This document shows, in pieces, positions 7,052-14,107 of a stretch of 17,891 bases of DNA. The DNA is from Candidatus Kaiserbacteria bacterium. Its GTDB lineage: Bacteria; Patescibacteriota; Minisyncoccia; Phycocordibacterales; Phycocordibacteraceae. The notes under the pieces were generated by a model. The model had not been told where the DNA came from. It saw only the letters and a list, made by a program, of their open reading frames with translations, and did not search any database. Location of the stretch: contig QIHV01000021.1 in assembly GCA_003229135.1 (NCBI GenBank), positions 1 through 17,891 on the forward strand. Direction: 5' to 3'. The position numbers and the translations under genes were made by a program. Position 1 is the stretch's first letter; each line of letters starts with the position of its first letter.

Positions 7052-8194
7052 TTAGCGGTTTGCAGAAAGCGCTTCAATACCGGGTAGTGTACCTTTAGTA
7101 AGAAAAGCAAGCATTGAACCGCCGCCCGTGGAAATGAAAGAGAAGTTTTCGGTAATACCAAGTTCTTCAATAGCTGCAATAGTGTCACCCCCACCAACAA
7201 TAGAGTGAGCACCGCTCGCCGCAATTGCTTGTGCCAGAGCTTTGGTTCCGTCGGTAAAACCACTTTCATAACGACCAAGTGGTCCATTCCAAAGAATAGT
7301 TTTCGCATCTTGTGCAAGTATTGCGAGATGTTGATTTGTTTGCGGTCCGGAATCAAGTACAGCTTCAGTCGCGTCAACAGTATCTAATGAAGTAACTCGC
7401 GAAGCAGTAGCATCTGCTTTTGGTGGCGCGACAACAGTATCAAGAGGTATAACCAGCCGGTCATTGGCAAGAAGAGACTTTATAGAATCTTGGTCGGCAC
7501 CCGATATAAGCGAAACACCGAGCGAATAACCTTTGGCAACTAGGAAATCATTTGCAAGTGCTCCGCCGACAGCAACGTGGTCATACACCGAGAGTAGTTT
7601 CTCTAAAACTGGCTCTTTGGTAGAAAATTTTGCGCCACCGATAACAGCGAACGCGCTGTGCTTTGGGGTCAGTGCCATTGTCAGTTCACTTACTTCCTGA
7701 GCGAGTAAAAGTCCTGCGTATGAAGGAAGAAATTTCGGTACGCCCACAATGGAAGAGTGCTCGCGATGTGCCGTATCAAAAGCATCTTGTACAAAAATAT
7801 CCGCAGGTGATGCGAGCTCACGTGCAAACTCTGGGTCATTTTTTATTTCACCAGGGTATCGACGCAAGTTTTCAAGCATAAGTACATCGCCACTGTGAAG
7901 TGCGCGTACTGCCTCACGTACTGTGGGACCTACCGCCACAGGAGAAAAAGATACATGAGGCATACGTTTGGCAAGTGCCCTGTACACAGGTTCCAGTGTC
8001 TCGGTGGGGGCGCGCCCGATATGTCCGCAAACAATTACTTTCGCTCCGGCATGCGCAAGAAACTCTATCGTTGGAATTGTTCGCCGTAAGCGAAAATCAT
8101 TTATAACTTCATTATTTTCAATAGGAATATTTAGCGGGGCGCGCACAAGTACAGGCACCCCGTGGAGTTGTTGTATGTTATGTAAGTTACGCAT
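7052..8194 (-). CDS. pgk: phosphoglycerate kinase, divergent
   Basis: 380 residues, slightly short for the family (about 390-415). It makes ATP from 1,3-bisphosphoglycerate and ADP in glycolysis. Recognisable blocks are VLVRAPLNIPIEN near the N-terminus, the NDFRLRRTIPTI arginine region, GHIGRA, ENLRRYPGE, DAFDTAHREHSS, GGAKFSTK with the conserved Lys, LWNGPLGRYE, VGGGDTIAAIE and ISTGGGSMLAFL. Most substrate-binding Arg and His residues are kept. The usual RVDFNVP signature reads RAPLNIP, so the 3-phosphoglycerate-binding Asp is Pro, and SHLGRP is GHIGRA. The kinase identity is still clear from the C-terminal nucleotide-binding half. It lies 7 bp after the TIM stop with no promoter of its own, so it is likely co-transcribed with TIM. 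Confidence 0.94.
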   Translation of the reverse strand: MRNLHNIQQLHGVPVLVRAPLNIPIENNEVINDFRLRRTIPTIEFLAHAGAKVIVCGHIGRAPTETLEPVYRALAKRMPHVSFSPVAVGPTVREAVRALHSGDVLMLENLRRYPGEIKNDPEFARELASPADIFVQDAFDTAHREHSSIVGVPKFLPSYAGLLLAQEVSELTMALTPKHSAFAVIGGAKFSTKEPVLEKLLSVYDHVAVGGALANDFLVAKGYSLGVSLISGADQDSIKSLLANDRLVIPLDTVVAPPKADATASRVTSLDTVDATEAVLDSGPQTNQHLAILAQDAKTILWNGPLGRYESGFTDGTKALAQAIAASGAHSIVGGGDTIAAIEELGITENFSFISTGGGSMLAFLTKGTLPGIEALSANR

Positions 8195-8201
8195 CGTAAT
8201 C

Positions 8202-8954
8202 TTATGTCAAAGTATTTACAGCTTTTACCAGCTGTGAAAAAGTGTGGGTGTCCACTGCCGCATGCCCGATTAAAAAGCCATCGATACCGCATCCTTGTGC
8301 GAGTGATTGCGCATTCCCGGGCTCAACCGAACCGCCATATAAAACACGGGTGTGTGTTGAGCTTTTCCCCGGTAGAAATTCTGAGAGAACTTTGCGAATA
8401 TAAAGTACCATCTCGGTCAGGTCGGTCGTTGTAATGGACTCGGTGGCAGTTTTACCGATAGCCCATATCGGTTCGTATGCAATGACGATTGTTATTCGTT
8501 CTTTTTGTGAAAGTGGTGCAAGAGCTGAAGAAATCTCCTCGCGTAAAAATGTCAGATAACGCGCACCATCATCACGCTCTCGTTCACCGACACAAAGAAT
8601 TGGTGTAAGCCCCTGCGCGAGTGCGTGCTGAAGTTTTTGTGTAACAATCGCATTGTCATCACCGCTTGCGCGACGCTCCGAGTGTCCAACAATGGCATAA
8701 GTCGCTCCGGCTGAGCGCGCTGCGGCGGCTGTTATCTCACCGGTTTGCGCCCCTCCAGCAGTTACCGAAACATCTTGCACCGCAAAGGTTACTTTGGAGC
8801 GATTACCCAAAGCCAATAATCCCAAAAATGGTGCCGGTGGGCCCAGCATAATTTCATGTTTCGTATGTGGTGCCAAACGCTTGGCTGTAATTAAAAGTTT
8901 TTTAGCTTTATCAGCCGATTCAACATACGCTTTCCAATTTGCCGCAATAAGCAT
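8202..8954 (-). CDS. tpiA: triosephosphate isomerase
   Basis: 250 residues, full length for the family. It interconverts dihydroxyacetone phosphate and glyceraldehyde-3-phosphate as a cytosolic dimer. Catalytic residues are all visible: Asn6 and Lys8 in AANWK, His91 in IVGHSERR, and Glu161 in AYEPIWAIGK, which runs into the flexible phosphate loop. YGGSV at 206-210 and GFLIGHAAV near 226 complete the phosphate site. The start ATG gives the canonical MLIAANWK N-terminus. Order is TIM then PGK with 7 bp between. Glyceraldehyde-3-phosphate dehydrogenase, which often accompanies them, is not in this window. A -10 hexamer 7 nt upstream suggests a leaderless mRNA. Confidence 0.97.
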   Translation of the reverse strand: MLIAANWKAYVESADKAKKLLITAKRLAPHTKHEIMLGPPAPFLGLLALGNRSKVTFAVQDVSVTAGGAQTGEITAAAARSAGATYAIVGHSERRASGDDNAIVTQKLQHALAQGLTPILCVGERERDDGARYLTFLREEISSALAPLSQKERITIVIAYEPIWAIGKTATESITTTDLTEMVLYIRKVLSEFLPGKSSTHTRVLYGGSVEPGNAQSLAQGCGIDGFLIGHAAVDTHTFSQLVKAVNTLT

Positions 8955-8961
8955 TGTTTAC

Positions 8962-8967
8962 AGTATA
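8962..8967 (-). promoter_or_regulatory. -10 element (TATACT) for leaderless tpiA-pgk mRNA
   Basis: On the minus strand TATACT is followed by 7 nt and ATG 8954, with no Shine-Dalgarno between. The hexamer and spacing are the same as before RNase HI. No convincing -35 is visible. It lies in the 72-bp gap after the PilX-like gene. Confidence 0.5.
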
Positions 8968-9026
8968 CACCGCAACACGTGTACATACGCACTACACCAA
9001 AATAAAATATAGCCAATACTTATTGA

Positions 9027-10463
9027 TTATTCTTGACGCCAACTGACAAATTGATAGTTGGAAGATGTATCTGGAGTAAATGGTGGAGGATTACTGAACT
9101 GTGCACGGTCAAAAGAGTTGCTGCGCTGCGCATAACCGGACGCATATGGCTTCCCACAATATAGGGCGGCGCCATTGCTCCATTTTGTTCCCGTTCTTTT
9201 GTTTGAGACAACGGAACCAAACATAGTTAGGGTACCTTTTTGGCTATAATTTGGATACCTATTACAGGAATAATAATTACGTCCAAACGCACCACTTTGT
9301 GCAATGAAAATGCCGTCAAGAGCCATATCGTATGGGGAGTTTGGAGCTATGAGTACATTATTTTGTGCGATGAGTGTGAGTCCTGCTGAAGGAGTTGTAT
9401 AGGTTATATTTCCATCTAATATTGCATTGGTTTTAACTCCTGTACTTGGAACAATTGCTGATACCAACGTTACTTTGTGTGCGACTGTACCGTCCACCCA
9501 TACGTTATCTCCTATATAAATAAGTCCGCAATTTGAAGGAACGGCATATGTCCCAATGAGTGTTTGTTTACCGATAAGCGTGTAGTCCCGTACAAAATAA
9601 CCATTACTGGAACCGTCTATTGGTACTGATTCAAGCCATTTAGTACTTTCTACTTTTCTCACAGTTATTGTCCCATTACCATTAAACGTGATGTGGTAGC
9701 CCTTGTGGGCTGAGCTTCCACTATTACCGGAACTAATCCGAGGGAAATAAAGACCTTGTACTTGTGCAATTGATTTTAATGATGAGAAGTTAGCAGAAAT
9801 TGCGTTGAAGTCTACTTGCGGAGTTGGGTATTTCCACAAGTTTTTGTTACTTCCACCACCAAACACACCTTTTACAGATTTGTTAGGCGTACAACCGAAT
9901 GAACCAGTACATGTCCATGACGAGAGGGAGCTTGTTACCGGGGCATTGGTGGTACCGTCCATACGCACACCGCCATTTGAATGATATGGACCGTTAATAA
10001 TACGGTCCGGTCCGGCCCACACACTGGCATTAATGACATAAGAATATTGTGCAACGGTTGGTTTAGCATAGCGTGCAATCAGTACCTGCGACACGTTTGG
10101 ATAATCTACCGGTATACCAGTTGATTTAATATTGATTGAAGTTGTTTGCCCACACGATTGGTTGCCAACGATATCAAGTGTATACGTACCGACCTGCCCG
10201 CCCTGCGGGTCATCATAGGGAATTACGTACGGGCCAGCATGCCCCGTGCCATCTTGCAAATCATTTGGAAAATGGGCAAGGTGCCAACGATAATACTCCA
10301 GTCCGGCTTCGGCAATCGCAAGCGCTTGTCCCTGAGCTTGTTTATTTATTTCAAAATTATTTTCCGAGAGTACATAGCCGGAAAGACCTGAAAAAACAGT
10401 CAAAAATATTGCACCAAAGACAAGTGCCAAAAGCATAATAGATCCTCGGTGTGAGGTAGTCAT
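9027..10463 (-). CDS. PilX-like minor pilin / pilus assembly protein with large C-terminal beta-rich domain
   Basis: 478 residues. The N-terminus (TSHRGSIMLLALVFGA) is PilX_N-like: a short basic leader, then a hydrophobic helix, then QALAIAEAGLEYYRW at the start of the soluble part. The helix begins after Gly7 in RG-SIMLL, the place a prepilin peptidase would cut, but the usual Glu at +5 is Leu. The remaining 420 residues are rich in Gly, Ser, Asn and aromatics, and look like a beta-helix or beta-sandwich. Several Cys (for example CGQTT, WTCTGSFGCTP) could form disulfides. The end, NPPPFTPDTSSNYQFVSWRQE, resembles the tail of DUF4900-type pilus proteins. An upstream ATG at 10484 adds seven residues but would place the -10 inside the gene. 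ATG 10463 is preferred. It is the last gene of the pilus cluster and a likely tip component. Confidence 0.75.
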   Translation of the reverse strand: MTTSHRGSIMLLALVFGAIFLTVFSGLSGYVLSENNFEINKQAQGQALAIAEAGLEYYRWHLAHFPNDLQDGTGHAGPYVIPYDDPQGGQVGTYTLDIVGNQSCGQTTSINIKSTGIPVDYPNVSQVLIARYAKPTVAQYSYVINASVWAGPDRIINGPYHSNGGVRMDGTTNAPVTSSLSSWTCTGSFGCTPNKSVKGVFGGGSNKNLWKYPTPQVDFNAISANFSSLKSIAQVQGLYFPRISSGNSGSSAHKGYHITFNGNGTITVRKVESTKWLESVPIDGSSNGYFVRDYTLIGKQTLIGTYAVPSNCGLIYIGDNVWVDGTVAHKVTLVSAIVPSTGVKTNAILDGNITYTTPSAGLTLIAQNNVLIAPNSPYDMALDGIFIAQSGAFGRNYYSCNRYPNYSQKGTLTMFGSVVSNKRTGTKWSNGAALYCGKPYASGYAQRSNSFDRAQFSNPPPFTPDTSSNYQFVSWRQE

Positions 10464-10469
10464 ATATTT

Positions 10470-10475
10470 ATTATA
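10470..10475 (-). promoter_or_regulatory. -10 element (TATAAT) for the PilX-like gene
   Basis: A consensus TATAAT on the minus strand lies 6 nt before ATG 10463. No Shine-Dalgarno is present. Transcription would start on the A of the start codon. Confidence 0.5.
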
Positions 10476-10507
10476 ATAGCGCATACGTGTTCTTGCGTGC
10501 GATTGTA

Positions 10508-11092
10508 TTACTGCGCAATGTGTAAATTGCGCAGTGTCGCACCAGCAGAAAGCGTGTAGTTGTTTGGTGCACGAGTAGGATTTAGGTTTACTGTAATTGT
10601 GGTATTTACAGAAGTGATTTTTGCAACATCTATTGGGGTGGTGAGTTGTGCTCCAACTGAATTATAATAACGAAAAATCGGAGTGGTGGTGGCACGCACA
10701 TAGGTGGCAATAGTGGAGATATTCTCCGGCTGTCCAATATACGTTGGGGGAACTCCTGTCGGCAAGACAATACTTTTATAGAGTGTTGTACCGGAAAGGT
10801 AATATCTAACCTTGTCCACAACACCATCACCCTTAATATCTACATAAAAAGTTACTGTTGATGTTGCGGCATTTACAATTGGATAAGAACCGTCTGCACC
10901 ATATGATGCTTCACGCAAGTAATGCATAGCATCGATGATGCCATTGTGGGCACTTTGCACCGCTGCGGTTTCTTCAAATATATAAGCATTAGTGCGATAA
11001 AAGTATTGTATGAGAATTGAGAGTGCTGTTACCACTATCGCGAATATTCCGACTGTCACTATTGTTTCGATTAAAGTAAATCCACGTGTCAT
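10508..11092 (-). CDS. type IV pilin-like minor pilin, PulJ/PilW type
   Basis: 194 residues. The N-terminus MTRGFTLIETIVTVGIFAIV is a textbook class III signal: Arg-Gly, cleavage before Phe5, Glu at +5 of the mature protein, then a hydrophobic helix to about residue 30. The soluble part begins with YRTNAYIFEETAAVQSAHNGIIDAMHYLREASYGADG, the pattern of PulJ/PilW-type pseudopilins. The C-terminal half is Thr-rich and beta-strand-like. It sits between a PilV-like and a PilX-like gene, the usual company of minor pilins that prime pilus assembly at the tip. The gap to the PilX-like ATG is 44 bp, and a hairpin covers the last codons. Confidence 0.85.
   Translation of the reverse strand: MTRGFTLIETIVTVGIFAIVVTALSILIQYFYRTNAYIFEETAAVQSAHNGIIDAMHYLREASYGADGSYPIVNAATSTVTFYVDIKGDGVVDKVRYYLSGTTLYKSIVLPTGVPPTYIGQPENISTIATYVRATTTPIFRYYNSVGAQLTTPIDVAKITSVNTTITVNLNPTRAPNNYTLSAGATLRNLHIAQ
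10510..10535 (-). repeat. 10-bp perfect inverted repeat over the 3' end of the PulJ/PilW-like gene
   Basis: ACTGCGCAAT at 10510-10519 and ATTGCGCAGT at 10526-10535 flank a 6-nt loop. The repeat includes the stop-codon edge of the minor pilin gene. On the minus-strand RNA it is followed by UAAUACAAUCG, not a U-run, so it is a poor terminator. It could stabilise a 3' end or mark processing between pilin genes. Confidence 0.5.
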
Positions 11093-11099
11093 ACATTAT

Positions 11100-11105
11100 A
11101 TGATA
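11100..11105 (-). promoter_or_regulatory. -10 element (TATCAT, extended by TGC) for the PulJ/PilW-like gene
   Basis: On the minus strand TGC directly precedes TATCAT, which is 7 nt before ATG 11092. A second hexamer, TATAAT, sits only 2 nt before the ATG and is too close to serve a full-length product. Confidence 0.42.
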
Positions 11106-11146
11106 GCAGTTTGGGTGTGGTACAAGAGTATGTGCACATAGATGTA

Positions 11147-12856
11147 CTATGGAAATGATGCAACATATATGGTTTGTCCTGAGATGTTTATATTTGAAAA
11201 AATTGTGGTCGTGTATCCGTTTTTAGTAATGGTTATTGTGTAGTTTTTACCAGCACTTATATTACCAAAATATGTTCCACCACATAAAGAAGATGTGATC
11301 GTGTGAGTATATCCCGACTCAGAAAGTGTAACTGAAACACCCGGGATTGTATTGCCCGAAGCGTCTTGTACTGATACGAATAATCGGTTACCTGTTGGAG
11401 GAGTAAGTAATGTAAGCGTTGCCGTATTACTTGTGCCTGGTGAAAGTGAGTATGGCGGTACTGGGCACACGTTTTCAATATCATAACTACCAGCAGTTAG
11501 AGTGTAGGAATCCCACGGAAGATCCAAAATTCGTGAGCCGATTGAATTGGTTGTGGTAGAAATGATGGTTTTATAAATTGGCACGCCAGAGCCGGTTGAG
11601 CCGATAATTTTAGTGCCCGTAAGGGTGAAGGCAGCATTTGGAAGTGGGTATGGGCCGGCTGTATAACCAAGTGACCATTTTAGTACTTGCGGTATGGTTG
11701 TGGTTGCCGTTGCGGAAAGGTTGGCAAGAAGTGCAAGTGATGGATATGTGCTGGTGGACACGCCTGACAGATTAATTTGTGAAGTTGAGAATCCTGTAAC
11801 ATTACCGGGGAGCATTGTGTCCGGTACAAGAGTGCCGGTATTTGTGTTGTAGAGGTGTACTAGAACACTTGTACCCAAAGGTGTGCTGGTACTTATAGAA
11901 GCAACACCCCAGGCGCGCAGGTATGTTGGCGCAACAGCTATTGAGCGTGCCGACCCAGACAAGACATTGTTTGCAAGTGTGAGTGCCCCACCGGATACTA
12001 TTGTGTTTGTGGTAGTTGCAAGATTGGTAGTACCAGTAAACGTATCGGAAAATATACCGCTTTTGGCGGGAGAGTAGGTATTAAGTGTGAGCGAAGCAAG
12101 TAAATCAATGGCAAATGTACCGGTAGTTGTTTGATCTTTTACTACAGTAAGATACCCAGGTGTTGGATTTTGGTTAGTTGTATTACGTACGTACGTTTGA
12201 GCTTTTGAGTATCCGCCTTTAGATACAAATATCTGATATTGTGTGGACGTTGCGGCACCCGGCAAATATACCATCCCTTTTACATTCGAAAATGTGGAGA
12301 GATTTACGGCTGGGGTGGTACTCGCATCTATAATGTGTACTGTGGCACCTGGCACGGGAGCTCCAGTTGCATTTACAATGTGAATGGCAAGTGTGCCACC
12401 ACCATTGGTTGTTTCAATACCAGGTGGTGCAAAATTTGAAAGCAGAGCTGCTGAGCGTACTCCACCTCCTGCAGTGTAGGATACTTTTATCTTTGCAAGT
12501 TTGTAGTCTGTGATAATTCCATTTGTATCATTTGTACCCAGCCCATCAGCCGGGTCATCTATGTATTGTATATAGGTGTGTACAACGTATGTTGTATTAT
12601 CAATTACGACAGTTGATGTTGGCGGTACAATCCCAGGAGGAATACCACCTATTGTGCCGAGTGCATCATAGGAAAGTCCACGCAGATATTCCATTTGTGA
12701 GCTAGCAAGTGAAGCTGCACCTGCACGGGCTTTAGCAAGATTGGAAACAAGTATAGAGGCACGCAATATGCCCATAAGTGCAAGAAATATAATCAGTACG
12801 AGCGCCGAACCAACGATAACATCGATAAGCGTCATTCCGCGACTGTGTGTTTGCAT
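11147..12856 (-). CDS. PilV-like minor pilin with carboxypeptidase-regulatory-like beta domains; candidate pilus-tip adhesin
   Basis: 569 residues, several times longer than an ordinary pilin. The N-terminus SRGMTLIDVIVGSALVLIIF is a prepilin signal: cut after Gly7, Asp instead of Glu at +5, then a hydrophobic helix. The pilin head (to about 150) has ASSQMEYLRGLSYDALGT, typical of PilV-type proteins. Residues 155-255 (HIVNATGAPVPGATVHI, then a turn and KGGYSKAQ) look like a CarboxypepD_reg or CNA-B-like sandwich. About 265-400 is a Ser/Thr-rich beta region of unknown fold. A second such domain is likely at about 408-485, and a third (VSVQDASGNTIPGVSVTL, KNGYTTTIF) at 490-569. The protein has few charges and is Thr/Ser-rich throughout, as in surface adhesins. 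It follows pilC by 33 bp. Pilin class is well supported; the adhesin role is inference. Confidence 0.82.
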   Translation of the reverse strand: MQTHSRGMTLIDVIVGSALVLIIFLALMGILRASILVSNLAKARAGAASLASSQMEYLRGLSYDALGTIGGIPPGIVPPTSTVVIDNTTYVVHTYIQYIDDPADGLGTNDTNGIITDYKLAKIKVSYTAGGGVRSAALLSNFAPPGIETTNGGGTLAIHIVNATGAPVPGATVHIIDASTTPAVNLSTFSNVKGMVYLPGAATSTQYQIFVSKGGYSKAQTYVRNTTNQNPTPGYLTVVKDQTTTGTFAIDLLASLTLNTYSPAKSGIFSDTFTGTTNLATTTNTIVSGGALTLANNVLSGSARSIAVAPTYLRAWGVASISTSTPLGTSVLVHLYNTNTGTLVPDTMLPGNVTGFSTSQINLSGVSTSTYPSLALLANLSATATTTIPQVLKWSLGYTAGPYPLPNAAFTLTGTKIIGSTGSGVPIYKTIISTTTNSIGSRILDLPWDSYTLTAGSYDIENVCPVPPYSLSPGTSNTATLTLLTPPTGNRLFVSVQDASGNTIPGVSVTLSESGYTHTITSSLCGGTYFGNISAGKNYTITITKNGYTTTIFSNINISGQTIYVASFP

Positions 12857-12863
12857 AGAAATT

Positions 12864-12869
12864 ATGATA
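12864..12869 (-). promoter_or_regulatory. -10 element (TATCAT) for the PilV-like gene
   Basis: On the minus strand TATCAT is followed by 7 nt and ATG 12856. The hexamer and spacing are the same as before the next pilin gene (11092). No Shine-Dalgarno is present. It could allow pilin expression independent of pilB-pilC. Confidence 0.42.
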
Positions 12870-12889
12870 ACGTACCATCACTCGTATTT

Positions 12890-14101
12890 TTACATTACAG
12901 ATGAGAGTGAATAAATTGGCGCAATAATTGCAACTGCAAAAATACCAACACCGGTACCAATAAGAAGCATAAGTACAGGCTCAATAATGGTTGATAAATC
13001 TTTCGTACGCTGCTCCACATCATTTTCATAGTAATCGGCAACTTGCTTTAGCATCTCAGAAACCTTGCCAGTTTCTTCACCCACCGCAATCATATCTGAA
13101 AACATAGTTGGATATCGGTTCGTATGTGCAGCAAATGCTGTTGAAAGCGGTTCACCTTTACGTACATTTTTTTCGGCCTCTGTGAGTACATCTGCAAATG
13201 TTTTTGTGCCAACTACTTCACGAGTAATTCGTATCGCCCCGAGGACATCAACACCGGAGCTTAAAAGTGAAGAAAGTGTCCGCGCGGCACGCGCGGCATA
13301 TGTTTCTCGTATGAGCTCACCGATAACCGGAATATAAAGCACAACTCTGAATAATAATTGACCCCCAAATTGTGATCGCTTAAACGCCCATGCCGCACCT
13401 ATAATTGCTGCCGTAGCAATAATCATAAGAATTGTATGGTTGATGAGAAAATTTGATGAAGCGACAATAACGCGAGTGGCAAAAGGCAGTTTGACACCAA
13501 GCTGTGTAAACGTGTTTGTTAGAGTTGGCACCACAAACACCAACATAAGAATTGCAATAACAATCATTGCAAAGATAATAATGATTGGATAAATCATCGC
13601 ACCTCTGACTTTTTTTGTCAGATTTCGTGCACATTCCATTTGGACGCCAACAATGGACAGAGATTCTGAGAGTGTTCCGCCCTCTTCTCCTGCATGCGCC
13701 ATAGCGATAAATAATTTAGAAAAAAGTTTTGGATGTTCGGCCAGAGCTTCATGAAAAGAAGACCCACCCTTAATTGCCGTACTAATTTCTGCCATAATTT
13801 TCTTAAGCCGTTTATTGTGTGTCTGTCGTTCTACTACGGTGAGAGAGCGTGAAAGTGTCAGCCCCGCATTTAACATTGCGGAAAGATTTTTTATCATCAG
13901 TACCAACGCATCGGCCGATACTCCTGTACCAAACGATATATTAAGCCATGCCGGTATTACAAAACCAGCCCCTTCTGTAAGCATTGCAACCGTTGCACCC
14001 TCTTTCTCTATTTGTGCATATACGGCAAAACGTGATGGAGCATCCACTGTGCGTTTTTCTTCCGCACCATTTGCTTTTCGTACTGTAACGCGAAATTTCA
14101 T
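12890..14101 (-). CDS. pilC: type IV pilus inner-membrane platform protein PilC (GspF family)
   Basis: 403 residues, normal length. It is the membrane platform that couples the PilB motor to the growing pilus. Two T2SSF domains are visible at about 66-190 and 270-393. Each has the repeated motif: AMAHAGEEGGTL at 133-144 and AVGEETGKVSEM at 339-350. Membrane segments lie at about 169-192, 218-240 and 373-396. The N-terminal stretch FRVTVRKANGAEEKRTVDA is the usual cytoplasmic PilC leader. The ATG lies 6 bp after the pilB stop with no promoter or Shine-Dalgarno in the gap, so it is translated from the pilB message. Confidence 0.96.
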   Translation of the reverse strand: MKFRVTVRKANGAEEKRTVDAPSRFAVYAQIEKEGATVAMLTEGAGFVIPAWLNISFGTGVSADALVLMIKNLSAMLNAGLTLSRSLTVVERQTHNKRLKKIMAEISTAIKGGSSFHEALAEHPKLFSKLFIAMAHAGEEGGTLSESLSIVGVQMECARNLTKKVRGAMIYPIIIIFAMIVIAILMLVFVVPTLTNTFTQLGVKLPFATRVIVASSNFLINHTILMIIATAAIIGAAWAFKRSQFGGQLLFRVVLYIPVIGELIRETYAARAARTLSSLLSSGVDVLGAIRITREVVGTKTFADVLTEAEKNVRKGEPLSTAFAAHTNRYPTMFSDMIAVGEETGKVSEMLKQVADYYENDVEQRTKDLSTIIEPVLMLLIGTGVGIFAVAIIAPIYSLSSVM

Positions 14102-14107
14102 AAATTA

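Noticed and set aside
10461..10484. ATG at 10484 as the PilX-like start
   Set aside because: It would put a consensus TATAAT inside the coding region and lengthen the leader unusually. ATG 10463 gives a normal short basic leader.
12185..12196. Palindromic ACGTACGTACGT tract
   Set aside because: Only 12 bp, inside the PilV-like gene, and accounted for by Thr-Tyr-Val codons. No copy pattern suggests a site.
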